Part shown: positions 36,097 to 45,323 of the stretch, in pieces | Numbering within the stretch: position 1 is the stretch's first letter | Layout: each line of letters begins with the position of its first letter | From: CAWCAW01 sp963793645 | GTDB lineage: Bacteria; Actinomycetota; Acidimicrobiia; Acidimicrobiales; UBA8190 | Reading direction: 5' to 3' | Assembly: GCA_963793645.1 (NCBI GenBank) | Contig: CAWCAW010000006.1 | Location: 682,001-746,000 of the forward strand | Length of the DNA stretch: 64,000 nt | Notes under the pieces: model-generated | What the model was told of the DNA's origin: nothing | The model's database searches: none | The model's input: only the letters and a program-made list of their open reading frames with translations | Position numbers and translations under genes: made by a program

Positions 36097-37740
36097 TCAG
36101 CAGCTCGGCGTGCTCTGCACCGAGTGCGACACGCCCGGAAGGCACTCTTCATAGGTTGTGGGTGCCCAGGTTGCTCCGTTGGGCGGGATGAAGAACGGAG
36201 GGAACAACGTCTGCAACGACGAGTCGTAGTTGTAGTTCTTTAGATAACCACTCCCCGATGTCAGCCCCACCGGTCCTCGGTAATTCTGGGTGATCGAGCC
36301 GAACAGGGTGAGCGTGCCGTAGCTCGACCCGCCGAACCAGTTGTTGACATAGAACGAGTCCGACAGGGCGAGAATGGCGGCGTCGATCTCCACGCTGCTG
36401 GTGGTCGTTACCTCGACATTGTTCTGGGCAATGAGCCCGAGAGCGTCATTGGCGTCGCTGGTTGGTTCGCTGCTCACCATCACCTTGTTGGCCGACGGGT
36501 ACGTCAGGCTCGCCGGGATCACGATGTTCGATTGTGTGGATCCTTTGCAGCTCGAGGCGGCCAGGGTGGTGGTCGAGGCGTCGTTTGTGGTGCTGCAGGT
36601 GACGACATCGAGGCCACCGGTCATGGTGCCGCTGATGGTCACGTTGCCGTTGACGAAGATCAGCCCGGACGTGAGGTTGCTCACGTTGATGGGGCTGGTG
36701 CAGCTGTTGTGGTTCGTCGACGCGTTGTCGACGACCGGGGAGCCTGAGGTGCCACTCCATGCCACGCTCGTCGTCGAGCTCGAGACACTGAGCGTCATAG
36801 TTACGTTGACGGGGGTGAGAGAGCTCGGAGCCGTCCCCCCGGTGATGAAGCAGCCGTAATCTCGGGCCGGAATCAGGTCGTCGGACGCCGTCCGGGGCGG
36901 TTGGTTACTGACTTTCGACGCGGCGGGGCCATTGAACGTCGGCGTGCTGGTGCAGCCCGATCCGGCCACATAGATCCCCGCCGATCCCGACGCCGAGTTG
37001 TAGATGTTCCCACTCTGAAGCGACGAGTCAATGGTGGGCGACCCGCACATCTGGAACGTGTCGTTCGAAAACACAGGACCGTTCAGCACGTCACCGGTCG
37101 TAAAGACTACGGGGCAGCCCGACGGTGGACCGTTGGCGGGAATCCCGGAGACGCCGGAATAGTTGTCAGATGATGGCTCGTCATAGTGCGTCCCGCAGTA
37201 CTGATAGTTGGACGGCGGGTTCGACTCCAATGCCGCGATGGTCGGGTCGAGCGATTCGAAGTTGCTCCAATAGACGTAGTCAAGACTCGTCGACGGCCTG
37301 ATGCTGTAGCGGAACGTTCGTACCACTTCCTCATCGCCAGTCCCGGCCTGACCACTCACCTCCAGAGAGATCACACCGCTGGTGTCGGTGGGTGCGTAGG
37401 TGTAGTACTCCAACGGCGAGGTCGACGCCTGTACCCAACTGGAGAACGCGGTATCGCTGCCGGTCCCGTTCACACACGTCTTGCAGTACAGCCCGAAAGC
37501 CTCGTTGGCATCGAGGTGCTGCATGTAGTCGTTCAATCCAGCTTGGGCGGCCTCGTAGGCGGCTTCGTAGTTGAGGTTGTAAGTCGTCTGCGGGAGTTGG
37601 CCGACCGTCGTCGTGGCCAACGCCACGGGAATGGTGGCCAGCATGGCTACTGCGATAAGCACGAAGATGAGCGCTTGACCACCTTCGTCTCCACGGCCGC
37701 GTCCCAAATGCCTCAGGTGCACCATCGCATTTCTCAGCAT
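36097..37740 (-). CDS. PilX-like membrane-anchored pilus protein
   Basis: About 547 residues from the ATG at 37,740, whose codon overlaps the stop of the preceding gene (ATGCTGA), so translation is coupled. An N-terminal GDEGGQALIFVLIAVAMLAT helix leads to TTTVGQLPQTTYNLNYEAAY and EAAQAGLNDYMQHLDANEAF: the pattern of PilX-type minor pilins, which have a type IV pilin-like helix without the classical Glu-5 but with the E-A-A-x-A-G-L motif. The large extracellular part has paired Cys and repetitive beta-strand sequence (VTMTLSVSSSTTSVAW). Last gene of the three-gene operon reading 40,888 to 36,097. Likely a pilus-tip or assembly-initiating subunit. Confidence 0.75.
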   Translation of the reverse strand: MLRNAMVHLRHLGRGRGDEGGQALIFVLIAVAMLATIPVALATTTVGQLPQTTYNLNYEAAYEAAQAGLNDYMQHLDANEAFGLYCKTCVNGTGSDTAFSSWVQASTSPLEYYTYAPTDTSGVISLEVSGQAGTGDEEVVRTFRYSIRPSTSLDYVYWSNFESLDPTIAALESNPPSNYQYCGTHYDEPSSDNYSGVSGIPANGPPSGCPVVFTTGDVLNGPVFSNDTFQMCGSPTIDSSLQSGNIYNSASGSAGIYVAGSGCTSTPTFNGPAASKVSNQPPRTASDDLIPARDYGCFITGGTAPSSLTPVNVTMTLSVSSSTTSVAWSGTSGSPVVDNASTNHNSCTSPINVSNLTSGLIFVNGNVTISGTMTGGLDVVTCSTTNDASTTTLAASSCKGSTQSNIVIPASLTYPSANKVMVSSEPTSDANDALGLIAQNNVEVTTTSSVEIDAAILALSDSFYVNNWFGGSSYGTLTLFGSITQNYRGPVGLTSGSGYLKNYNYDSSLQTLFPPFFIPPNGATWAPTTYEECLPGVSHSVQSTPSC

Positions 37741-38405
37741 GATCCCGTCGCTCCCAGGGTCCCGTTCAGCGCACTTTGGCAACTGAATGTCGCATTGTTG
37801 GCCACGATGTTGGGGTCGGCCAGTTGGGTCTGAACCTCGTGCGTCGCCCCGACAATGGGCGTGTCCAAAATCAACGACGAGGAGACATTGGTGAAGTAAA
37901 AGGTATTGGTCGTCGTGGAGTTGCTCGTGGAGGAGACCTCGTTGGTTGTCAATGTGAACGCGCTCGACGAGTCGACGTTGTTGATATCGGCTTGGGTGAT
38001 GACCGTGCTGGAGGTAGCCCCCGTCTTACAACCGACTCCGGTGCACGTGACAAGCAACACGTGGGTGGTGGTATTGAGCACGATGTTGATGGTGGGCGTT
38101 CCCCCACCCAGTGACGCCGTAAAGGTGAGGGCGGTGGCCGTGATCGGTGTGCTTGGAAGCGACGTCGGCGCGGCCGGTGCCGTCCACGTGGCCGTGGCGG
38201 CGTGCACGTCCTTGGTAATAGCTTGCTGAGCTTGCTGGAGGTACTCCAAGGACTGGGTGCGGTTGTTCACCTTGACCTCTTGCGCCTGCAACACCGTGAC
38301 CGTCGCATCGACGGCCACCACGGCGATGGAGAGCAGCAGCGTCGAGATCATGACCTCGATAAGGGACATGCCGGACTCATCGCGGCGACGGTGGAGCGGT
38401 CTCAT
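37734..38405 (-). CDS. Prepilin-type minor pilin (PilW-like)
   Basis: 223 residues. The prepilin peptidase site is ESG|MSLIEVMISTLLLSIAVV (cleavage after Gly, Glu at position 5 of the mature protein). The helix continues DATVTVLQAQEVKVNNRTQS, a PilW/PilV hallmark, then QQAQQAITKDVHAAT. The globular part is Ser/Thr-rich with a Cys pair (LVTCTGVGCKTG) and a C-terminal Cys pair (FSCQSALNG...TGSC). The ATG overlaps the stop of the preceding gene (ATGA), so it is translationally coupled to it. Minor pilins of this kind prime pilus assembly at the inner membrane. Confidence 0.8.
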   Translation of the reverse strand: MRPLHRRRDESGMSLIEVMISTLLLSIAVVAVDATVTVLQAQEVKVNNRTQSLEYLQQAQQAITKDVHAATATWTAPAAPTSLPSTPITATALTFTASLGGGTPTINIVLNTTTHVLLVTCTGVGCKTGATSSTVITQADINNVDSSSAFTLTTNEVSSTSNSTTTNTFYFTNVSSSLILDTPIVGATHEVQTQLADPNIVANNATFSCQSALNGTLGATGSC

Positions 38406-40888
38406 TGCACGTACACCGTGATGACGCTTCCCGCCGCCAGGAGCGATCCGAACGTGCCACCACGGCCGGCGTAGATCCCCGAAGGCGTGACTTCCACGAC
38501 CACCTGCGTGGACTCGTTCGACGACTTATAAGTGACGGAACCCACCGTGTAGGTGGCGCTCAACAGCCACACGCCGTACGGCAACCCGCACAATGTGTAC
38601 GACGTGCCCGCCGCCGCGTTCACCACTTGGGTGAGAGTTCCCGTCGACGTACCGAAGTTGTTGGCGTTGGTAGGGGTGAACACGGCGCTTAAGGAGTAAG
38701 AGCCGATGGCGAGTGTCGATAGGGCATAGGTGGCGACGCCGGACCCGTTGAGGGTGACCGTGCCGAGCGTCGTCGAGCCGTTCATGAAGGCGACGCTTCC
38801 GACCGCGGGCGAGCCCGACGCCGGGGTCACGGTGGCGGTAAAGGTCACCGACGAGCCGAAGGTGCTCGGGTTGGCACTGGAGGTCAATGCCGTGGAGGTG
38901 CTGGCGGCGACGACCTGTTGTGACACGGTCGACGATGTTGACGTCTTGTAGCTGGTTGATGACGGCGTGTACACGGCGGCGACGCTGTAGGTGCCACCAT
39001 TGAGGCCGGACAGGCTGCAGTTTGCGATCCCCGCGGAAAGCGTCACGGCCGAGCACCCGCTGATGGTCACACTGTTGTTGGTGAACGCCACCGTTCCCGC
39101 CGGTGTGCCACACCCCGAGGCGCTGCAGGCGACCGTTGCTTTAAGAGTGGCGGCTGTCCCATAGGAGTTCGGGTTCGGAGTGGCCGTCAACGTCGTCGTG
39201 GTCGGCGCGCCATTGATGACCTGTGAGAGCGAACTCGACGTGGAAGTCGCCCATTTACTGCTCGAGCCGCTGTAGACGGCGGTAATGGCCTGCGTGCCGA
39301 CGGCCAGGGTTGATGTCGTATACGTGGCCACGCCGCTCGATGAGACCGTCACCGCACTCCCCATTGCCGTTCCCGCGTCCTTGAACTGGACCGTTCCCGC
39401 CGACGGAATTCCTGGGGAGGCGGCACAGGTGGTGGTACAGGTGACGGTGGCGGTGAAGGTGACCGACGCCCCGGCCGTGCTGGGGTTCAGGTTCGATGCC
39501 AACGCGGTGGTGGTGGCACAGTTGGAGCTGCACGTGGTCAGGAGAATGACGTTGCGTCGGTGCCGGCCGCGCGACGTGCCAGTCCAGGTGGCCGTGGTGC
39601 TGCCGAGCTGTAGTGTCGGCATGACGCCGACACCGGTGGTCGGGCAATTCGAATCGGCACCGGTTCCTGCCGCGTTCGACATCGACGCCGTCACCGCCGC
39701 CGTGCTGACCAGGCTGCCCCCGTAGTTCACGTAGATCTTCACGGGGACAAGGTTGATGGTGGGAGAGGCCGAAGCGCCCGCCGCCACTGCCACCGCCGTG
39801 CCGGCCACGGTGCCCCCACCCGGGGCGCTGTCGGTGCCGCACGTTCCCGCCACGACGTAGTAGCTCGGGGAGCCGGGCATCGGGAACACTTGGGCCGGCG
39901 ACGCCGACACGTAGGGATCGACCGTCAGGTTGGTGCTGTAGAACGACAGCGGCGTGGTGTAGATGTCCGACGGCAGTATGGGATGAATACCACTCACCTG
40001 CGGCACCGCATACACCGGGGTGACGGTGCCAGCTTCGTCATAGGCGTCATACGGGCTGGTGCTCGTCTCGAAATACAGGGAGGTGGTGGCGCCGGCGGTC
40101 ACCGACAGCCCCGTTTGCGCCGGAATGCTCGTCTGCTCCTGCTCGGTCATATAGCCCGACACAGAGCCGAATGAGATCGTCCACGTGGGCGAGCCCCCCG
40201 ACGTCGGAGTCACGTTGTCGAACAGTGCACATCCGCCCGCCGTGGTCGTCACTGTTTGTGCCGTCCCCGTCGAGGGAGTCGCCGTCACCTGCAGGTCAGT
40301 GACGGCTTGCCCCGATGCACCTTGGATGGTGACGAGGATCGAGCCCAGACTGGCGCTGACGACCGCGGCTGGTACGGCAACGAGACTGGATTGCTCAACG
40401 ATGAGGTCCGTACTCGAGGACGAACCGGCGATCCACCACGTGGAGCCTGACTTCGGGTTCGTCCATGTGGACCAGATGGTCACCTTGAGCATGGCCCCCG
40501 GATCGCTCGCCGGCGACTGACACTGCGAGTTGGCGGGGTCGAAGGGAGCCACCTCCATCTCGAGGAGATACTGCTGGCCGCCGCTCGACACCGTCGGCAG
40601 CGCGCTATCGCCCGTCTCACCGAGAAGCGTGGTCGCCCCGGTCGCCACCTGGGTGTCGAGTGTGCTCGAGGCGATCTCCGTTGCTTCCTGTTCGAAGCGC
40701 GAGTTGGCGCCCACCTTGAAAATGGTTCCCAAGAGTGAGGACACCGAGACGAGCACGGTCATCAATACGGCGGTGGCGATGATCACCTCGAGGATCGAGA
40801 AGCCTGTCTCGCTGGTGGCGCGCCGAGGCCCGGAGAACACGGCGCGACGCAATTGCCGCTGGCGACCTCCATGTTGGTCCAGGTCCAC
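38402..40888 (-). CDS. Giant minor pilin with three Ig-like (Big_3_5) domains
   Basis: 828 residues from a GTG at 40,888, nine bases after GGAG. Prepilin site ETG|FSILEVIIATAVLMTVLV, then IFKVGANSRFEQEATEIASS, the conserved first helix. A beta-rich head follows (about residues 80-440) with TVTTTAGGCALFDNVTPTSG, a carboxypeptidase-regulatory-like strand set. Three Ig-like repeats then follow (NPSTAGASVTFTATV, NPNSYGTAATLKATV, NPSTFGSSVTFTATV), ending near the C-terminus. Classical minor pilins are 150-200 residues, so this one is four to five times longer and probably an adhesin at the pilus tip. First gene of the operon. No pilus motor (PilB, PilT) or PilC is in the window. Confidence 0.8.
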   Translation of the reverse strand: MDLDQHGGRQRQLRRAVFSGPRRATSETGFSILEVIIATAVLMTVLVSVSSLLGTIFKVGANSRFEQEATEIASSTLDTQVATGATTLLGETGDSALPTVSSGGQQYLLEMEVAPFDPANSQCQSPASDPGAMLKVTIWSTWTNPKSGSTWWIAGSSSSTDLIVEQSSLVAVPAAVVSASLGSILVTIQGASGQAVTDLQVTATPSTGTAQTVTTTAGGCALFDNVTPTSGGSPTWTISFGSVSGYMTEQEQTSIPAQTGLSVTAGATTSLYFETSTSPYDAYDEAGTVTPVYAVPQVSGIHPILPSDIYTTPLSFYSTNLTVDPYVSASPAQVFPMPGSPSYYVVAGTCGTDSAPGGGTVAGTAVAVAAGASASPTINLVPVKIYVNYGGSLVSTAAVTASMSNAAGTGADSNCPTTGVGVMPTLQLGSTTATWTGTSRGRHRRNVILLTTCSSNCATTTALASNLNPSTAGASVTFTATVTCTTTCAASPGIPSAGTVQFKDAGTAMGSAVTVSSSGVATYTTSTLAVGTQAITAVYSGSSSKWATSTSSSLSQVINGAPTTTTLTATPNPNSYGTAATLKATVACSASGCGTPAGTVAFTNNSVTISGCSAVTLSAGIANCSLSGLNGGTYSVAAVYTPSSTSYKTSTSSTVSQQVVAASTSTALTSSANPSTFGSSVTFTATVTPASGSPAVGSVAFMNGSTTLGTVTLNGSGVATYALSTLAIGSYSLSAVFTPTNANNFGTSTGTLTQVVNAAAGTSYTLCGLPYGVWLLSATYTVGSVTYKSSNESTQVVVEVTPSGIYAGRGGTFGSLLAAGSVITVYVQ

Positions 40889-41130
40889 TTTTTCTCACTC
40901 CACGTGGTTATCTATCGGCCGTTTCTCACGTAAAGACGCCGAATTTGGCCGCTATCCAACGCACCACGTACATCGGCACACGGGAGGGTGAAGTTGAGGT
41001 GAGCTGGCCCGGAAGCCGCGTTGCGGGCGGAGCCCGGTCACGCGATTGACCTGGGATTTTGGGACCAAGGGGCGGCGCGTCGCTCTGGCCCCGAAGCCCT
41101 GCCGGCGGGTAGCCGCGTTCGGCTCGAGGC

Positions 41131-41619
41131 CTACCTGTTCGCCTGCGCCTTGCTACGGATCAACGGAGACTGCGACCGGCCCGATCCCGGCACAGCTTCC
41201 ACGTCTCTCGGACCGAGTAATTCACCGCACGATCCGCACACGAGTACGGCGTCGGACTTCACACCACAGGACTTGTGAACGATCTCGATAGGAGGCCCCG
41301 ATGGTGCCGCATGGCGGTCTCCCCACTGGCGCATCGCCGTGAGCACCGGCCAGAGATCTCGACCTTTATCGGTGAGCCGGTAGTCGTGACGTGGGGGGTG
41401 CTCCGAATACGGGACCTTGACCAGCACACCTGTGTCGACAAGCGTGCTGAGCCGCTGGTGGAGGATGTTCCGGGAGATGCCCAATCGACGTTGGAACTCC
41501 TCGAACCGGGTCACGCCCATAAAGGCGTCCCTCACGATGAGCATGCTCCACCACTCCCCGATCACCTCGAGGCACTGCGCCACGGAGCAGTCCATCTGGG
41601 CGAAGCTTTTTCGTTCCAC
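41131..41619 (-). CDS. HxlR-family transcriptional regulator
   Basis: 162 residues from a GTG at 41,619 (VERKSFAQMDCSVAQCLEVI); a frame upstream is open but overlaps the divergent promoter. The winged-helix HxlR pattern is clear: MDCSVAQCLEVIGEWWSMLI, RDAFMGVTRFEEFQRRLGIS, RNILHQRLSTLVDTGVLVK and YSEHPPRHDYRLTDKGRDL. Two Cys near the N-terminus (DCSVAQC) could sense aldehydes or oxidants, as in HxlR and HypR. The C-terminus carries CxxC-like pairs (KSCGVKSDAVLVCGSCGELLG) resembling a zinc ribbon, less usual for the family. It is divergent from the MFS pump and probably controls it. Confidence 0.85.
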   Translation of the reverse strand: MERKSFAQMDCSVAQCLEVIGEWWSMLIVRDAFMGVTRFEEFQRRLGISRNILHQRLSTLVDTGVLVKVPYSEHPPRHDYRLTDKGRDLWPVLTAMRQWGDRHAAPSGPPIEIVHKSCGVKSDAVLVCGSCGELLGPRDVEAVPGSGRSQSPLIRSKAQANR

Positions 41620-41636
41620 GAGTCGATGGTAGTCAG

Positions 41637-41654
41637 TTGCATCATGGAACGCAA
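41637..41654. promoter_or_regulatory. Candidate operator between HxlR gene and MFS gene
   Basis: TTGC-ATCATGGAAC-GCAA is a short inverted repeat in the 53-bp gap between the two divergent start codons. HxlR proteins bind such spaced dyads near their target promoters. The half-sites are only four bases long, so chance cannot be excluded. Confidence 0.25.
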
Positions 41655-41672
41655 TCCCGTACAGTGCGTTTT

Positions 41673-43160
41673 GTGACCGAACTAACTGAGGCGGCCGGAG
41701 CCCCGTTGGTGGCCCCGTTGGCACCGGGCCGCAAAGCGATCTTCGCGGTGACGGCGATGGGGGCGTTCATGGCGTCCCTCGACCTGTCGATCGTCAACGT
41801 GGCATTCCCCGCTCTGGAACGGTCGTTCCGCCACGACCCCACCTCGACCTTGGCGTGGGTCATCACCGGCTACAGCATCGTTTTCGGCGCCCTGTTGGTC
41901 ATCGCCGGGCGGACGGCCGACCGCCTCGGGAGCAGGCGGGTGTTCTTTGCTGGCTTGGGGGTCTTCTGCCTGGGCTCGGCCCTGTGCGGGGTAGCACCAT
42001 CGGTCGTATTGCTCGTCCTTGGTCGCCTTGTCCAGGGGGCGGGGGCAGCCGCCGTGCTGCCTTCCTCGTTGGGTCTCCTGTTAGCTGCTTTCCCAACCGA
42101 AAAGCGTTCTCAGGTCGTCGCCCTGTGGGGTGGGATCGGAGCTTTGGCCGTCGCCACCGGCCCGTCGTTCGGGGCGGCTCTGATCACCGGCTTCGGCTGG
42201 CGGGCCGCCTTCTACGTGAATCTGCCCATCGGCCTATTGGCGTGGCTCATCGGCCGGCGCGTGCTGAGCGGCTCGAGTGCCTCGAACTCGAAGAGCACGC
42301 CCGACTATCCCGGAGTCGTCTTGCTGAGCGCGGCGTTGGCCGCCTTGGTCCTGGCCATCTCACAAGGCCCGAGTTGGGGGTGGACCAGTGTGCGCATCGT
42401 CGTAGCTCTGGCCGGAGCCGTCGGCCTCGGTGCCATCTTTCTCTACCGGTCCAGCCGCCACGATGAGCCGGTGCTCGATCTCACCTTGTTCAAGGCGCGC
42501 TCGTTCTCGGCCGCCAATGCGGCAACTTTGGTATACGCCATGGGATTCTTCGCCATGTTGTTGGGCAACATTCTCTTTTTGACCAGTGTCTGGCACTACT
42601 CGATCCTGGCGGCCGGACTGGCGGTCACACCCGGCCCGTTGGTCGTGGCCGTGGTGGCCGGACCCGCCGGCAGAATGGCGGCACGCGTGGGTTTCCGCCC
42701 CGTTCTGCTCGTCGGGTTCGCCATCTTCGCGGCCGGACTGTCGTGGTTCGCCATCCGAGTCGGCCTTCACCCTCACTACGTGACGCAGTGGCTCCCGGGC
42801 ACCTTGGTGGTCGGTCTCGGCATCGGGTGCACGTTCCCGGTACTGAGCGCGGCGGCCGTGTCGAGCCTGCACCCCGAGCGCTTTGCCGTCGGCAGTGCCG
42901 TCAACCAGACCGCCCGTCAGATCGGGGGTGCGCTCGGCGTGGCCCTGCTCGTGGTCATCTTGGGAACCCCGCACAGCGCCACCGTGGCCCTCGATCACTT
43001 TCACCACCTGTGGTGGTACGTGGCCGCCATGGCCGGTGTTTCCGGCATCGTCTGCATCGCGCTGCGCCCCGTCCAAACCATGGCGGTCAGTCGTCCGCCC
43101 GTGGTCGAAGAACCGACGGACCGTGCCCCTGGATACCTGACGTTGGAGGAATCGGCGTGA
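41673..43160 (+). CDS. MFS efflux transporter, DHA2 (EmrB/QacA) type
   Basis: 495 residues from a GTG at 41,673 (VTELTEAAGAP). Fourteen predicted helices, the DHA2 number. Motif D1 of the family is SLDLSIVNVAFPALERSF in helix 1; motif A is GRTADRLGSRRVFFAG; motif C is GPSFGAALITGFGWRAAFYV with the following NLPIGL, diagnostic of the drug:H+ antiporter branch. It should export hydrophobic or cationic compounds from the cytoplasm using the proton gradient. Its stop overlaps the start of the thioesterase gene (GTGA), so the two are co-translated. Likely repressed or activated by the divergent HxlR regulator. Confidence 0.9.
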   Translation: MTELTEAAGAPLVAPLAPGRKAIFAVTAMGAFMASLDLSIVNVAFPALERSFRHDPTSTLAWVITGYSIVFGALLVIAGRTADRLGSRRVFFAGLGVFCLGSALCGVAPSVVLLVLGRLVQGAGAAAVLPSSLGLLLAAFPTEKRSQVVALWGGIGALAVATGPSFGAALITGFGWRAAFYVNLPIGLLAWLIGRRVLSGSSASNSKSTPDYPGVVLLSAALAALVLAISQGPSWGWTSVRIVVALAGAVGLGAIFLYRSSRHDEPVLDLTLFKARSFSAANAATLVYAMGFFAMLLGNILFLTSVWHYSILAAGLAVTPGPLVVAVVAGPAGRMAARVGFRPVLLVGFAIFAAGLSWFAIRVGLHPHYVTQWLPGTLVVGLGIGCTFPVLSAAAVSSLHPERFAVGSAVNQTARQIGGALGVALLVVILGTPHSATVALDHFHHLWWYVAAMAGVSGIVCIALRPVQTMAVSRPPVVEEPTDRAPGYLTLEESA

Positions 43161-43717
43161 GCAACGCCAGTGACGGCCCCGACGACCCCGGGCCCGACAC
43201 CACTGATTGGGGGCCGGCGAGCAGCAAGACAGTCGCGTGGTACGACCCGATGATCACGGCGGCGGCCGTGGCCCGCTTCAGCGGCGTCGAATTCCTCCGC
43301 GCCATACGTGACGGGCAACTGCCTCCGGCGCCGATAGCCACGCTCTTCGGCTTTCAGATGCGCGACATCGAAGTGGGTCGTGTCGTCTTCGAGTGCCTCC
43401 CCGATGCGTCGACGTACAACCCCATCGGAGTGGTACACGGAGGGTTGGTATGTACGTTGGCCGACACCGTCGCCGCCTGCGCGGTGCACAGCACCCTCGA
43501 CCAAGGCGTCGGCTACACGTCGATCGACCTCAATGTGAGCTATCTGAGGCCCGTGACAACCGACAGCGGCTTGCTGCGGGCTACCGGGTTGGTCACCAAG
43601 CGGGGACGCCGCGTTGCGTTCTGCACCGCCGAGGTCCTTGACCAAACAGGTCGCCTGGTTGCCACCGCCACCAGCAGCTGCCTTGTCATGGACGGCGGCA
43701 ACGGCGCCGCCCACTGA
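43157..43717 (+). CDS. PaaI-type hotdog-fold thioesterase
   Basis: 186 residues from a GTG at 43,157, overlapping the MFS stop by four bases and preceded by GGAGGA. After about 40 residues without clear fold, the hotdog domain reads VFECLPDASTYNPIGVVHGG, LVCTLADTVAACAVHSTLDQ, YTSIDLNVSYLRPVTTDS, RRVAFCTAEVLDQTGRLVAT. The HGG-x(n)-D arrangement on the central helix (VVHGGLVCTLADT) is the active-site signature of PaaI/YdiI thioesterases, which hydrolyse aromatic or acyl-CoA thioesters. Coupling to a drug-type pump suggests clearing of a toxic CoA adduct or aromatic acid, but this is inferred from position. Confidence 0.85.
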   Translation: MSNASDGPDDPGPDTTDWGPASSKTVAWYDPMITAAAVARFSGVEFLRAIRDGQLPPAPIATLFGFQMRDIEVGRVVFECLPDASTYNPIGVVHGGLVCTLADTVAACAVHSTLDQGVGYTSIDLNVSYLRPVTTDSGLLRATGLVTKRGRRVAFCTAEVLDQTGRLVATATSSCLVMDGGNGAAH

Positions 43718-43793
43718 GGCCATTGAGATTCGGCCATCGCCATGTCCGAATTCCGCTAGTGCGAGCGCCGTACGCGTGGCACCATGGCGGGCG

Positions 43794-45323
43794 ATGGAGG
43801 ACTTCGACCGGATGTACCGCGCCGTGCAGAGCCACGACCCCCGCTTCGACGGGTGGTTCTTCACGGCGGTGCGATCCACCCGTATTTACTGCCGCCCGAG
43901 CTGCCCGGCGCGCACCCCCATGGCTCGCAACGTCCGCTTCTACGCAACGGCCGCGGCCGCTCAGCACGCCGGATATCGCGCCTGCTTGCGCTGCCGGCCC
44001 GATGCCGCGCCTGGATCACCGGAGTGGCTCGGACGCGCCGATGTGGCCGCCCGCGCCGTCAAGCTCGTTTTCGATGGAGTGGTCGACCGCGATGGCGTGG
44101 CCGGCCTCGCTCGTCGTCTCGGCTATGGCGAGCGCCAATTGCATCGAGTGCTGATCGCCGAACTTGGCACCGGAGCGCTGGCACTGGCCCGGGCCCAGCG
44201 GGCCCAGACGGCGCGCATTCTGTTGGAGACGACCGACCTGCCCATCACCCAGGTTGCCTTCGGGGCCGGCTTCGCCAGTGTGCGCCAGTTCAACGACACG
44301 GTGCATTCGGTGTTCGCGCGCACGCCCACCCAATTGCGCGGCGCCAGCCGCCATCATGACCGACATCGCCCCTCGAGCAACGCGCCGGGCCCGGCCCACC
44401 GGTCGGACTTATTGCAATCGGTCACCGTGCGCTTGGCCTACCGCCGCCCGTTTGCCGCGGAGGCGCTCTTTTCGTTTCTCGGACAGCGGGCCGTGGCGGG
44501 AGTCGAGCACCACGACGGCACGACATACCGTCGCACGCTTGGGCTGACCCATGGCATAGGGACCGTGGCGCTTTCTCCTGAAGATGGGCACGTGCGTGCC
44601 GAATTCAGTTTGTCGGACCTACGCGACCTCACCGCCGCCATCGCCCGCTGCCGACACCTGTGCAACCTCGACGCCGATCCGGTGGCTGTCGATGAAGTCC
44701 TCGGCTCTGACCCTGTCCTGGCTCCGCTGATCGCGCACCAAGCGGGCCTCCGGGTGCCCGGTTCCGTCGACGGCTTCGAAATCGCGGTGCGAGCCATCGT
44801 GGGCCAACAAGTATCGCTGCGAGGGGCCCGGACAGTGCTCGCAGTCCTGGTTGAGGCGGCGGGATCGCTGGTCCCTGACCACCATGACGCCTTGACCCGT
44901 TCGTTTCCGACACCACAGGCCCTGGTGGAGCTGGCCGAACGTCGCCCTGAGGTCTTCGCCATGCCAGCCGGTCGGCGGGGTGCCCTCCTCGAGCTGGCCA
45001 AGGCCGTGGCGGACGGCCGACTCAGCATCGACCCGGGCGCCGACCCCGTCGATCTTTCCGCCCAGCTGCACGGCCTGCCCGGCGTCGGCCCGTGGACGAC
45101 GCAGTACGTGATGATGCGGGCGCTCGGCGATCCGGACGCATTCTTGGCGACCGACCTCGGGGCGCGACGCGCCGCCGTGGCCCTCGGCATCCCGGAGCAA
45201 CCGGCCGCGCTGATGGCCGTGGCGGAGAACTGGCGGCCATGGCGCGCCTACGCCCAAATGCACTTGTGGTCCAGAGCACAACCTCCGCATTCATCGACCA
45301 ATCGAGGAAAGGACGCGGCATGA
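43794..45323 (+). CDS. alkA: Ada-AlkA fusion: methyl-phosphotriester sensor and 3-methyladenine DNA glycosylase
   Basis: 509 residues from the ATG at 43,794 (MEDFDRMYRAVQSHDPRFDG). The Ada N-terminal zinc domain comes first: FTAVRSTRIYCRPSCPAR and YRACLRCRPDAAPGS supply four Cys, the first of them the methyl acceptor. An AraC-type helix-turn-helix follows (LARRLGYGERQLHRVLIAEL, then ITQVAFGAGFASVRQFND). The C-terminal AlkA part has IVGQQVSLRGARTVL and the HhH-GPD motif LPGVGPWTTQYVMMRALGD with the catalytic Asp in FLATDLGARRA. This architecture, common in Actinobacteria, both senses alkylation and excises alkylated bases. Its stop overlaps the ogt start (ATGA). Confidence 0.93.
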   Translation: MEDFDRMYRAVQSHDPRFDGWFFTAVRSTRIYCRPSCPARTPMARNVRFYATAAAAQHAGYRACLRCRPDAAPGSPEWLGRADVAARAVKLVFDGVVDRDGVAGLARRLGYGERQLHRVLIAELGTGALALARAQRAQTARILLETTDLPITQVAFGAGFASVRQFNDTVHSVFARTPTQLRGASRHHDRHRPSSNAPGPAHRSDLLQSVTVRLAYRRPFAAEALFSFLGQRAVAGVEHHDGTTYRRTLGLTHGIGTVALSPEDGHVRAEFSLSDLRDLTAAIARCRHLCNLDADPVAVDEVLGSDPVLAPLIAHQAGLRVPGSVDGFEIAVRAIVGQQVSLRGARTVLAVLVEAAGSLVPDHHDALTRSFPTPQALVELAERRPEVFAMPAGRRGALLELAKAVADGRLSIDPGADPVDLSAQLHGLPGVGPWTTQYVMMRALGDPDAFLATDLGARRAAVALGIPEQPAALMAVAENWRPWRAYAQMHLWSRAQPPHSSTNRGKDAA

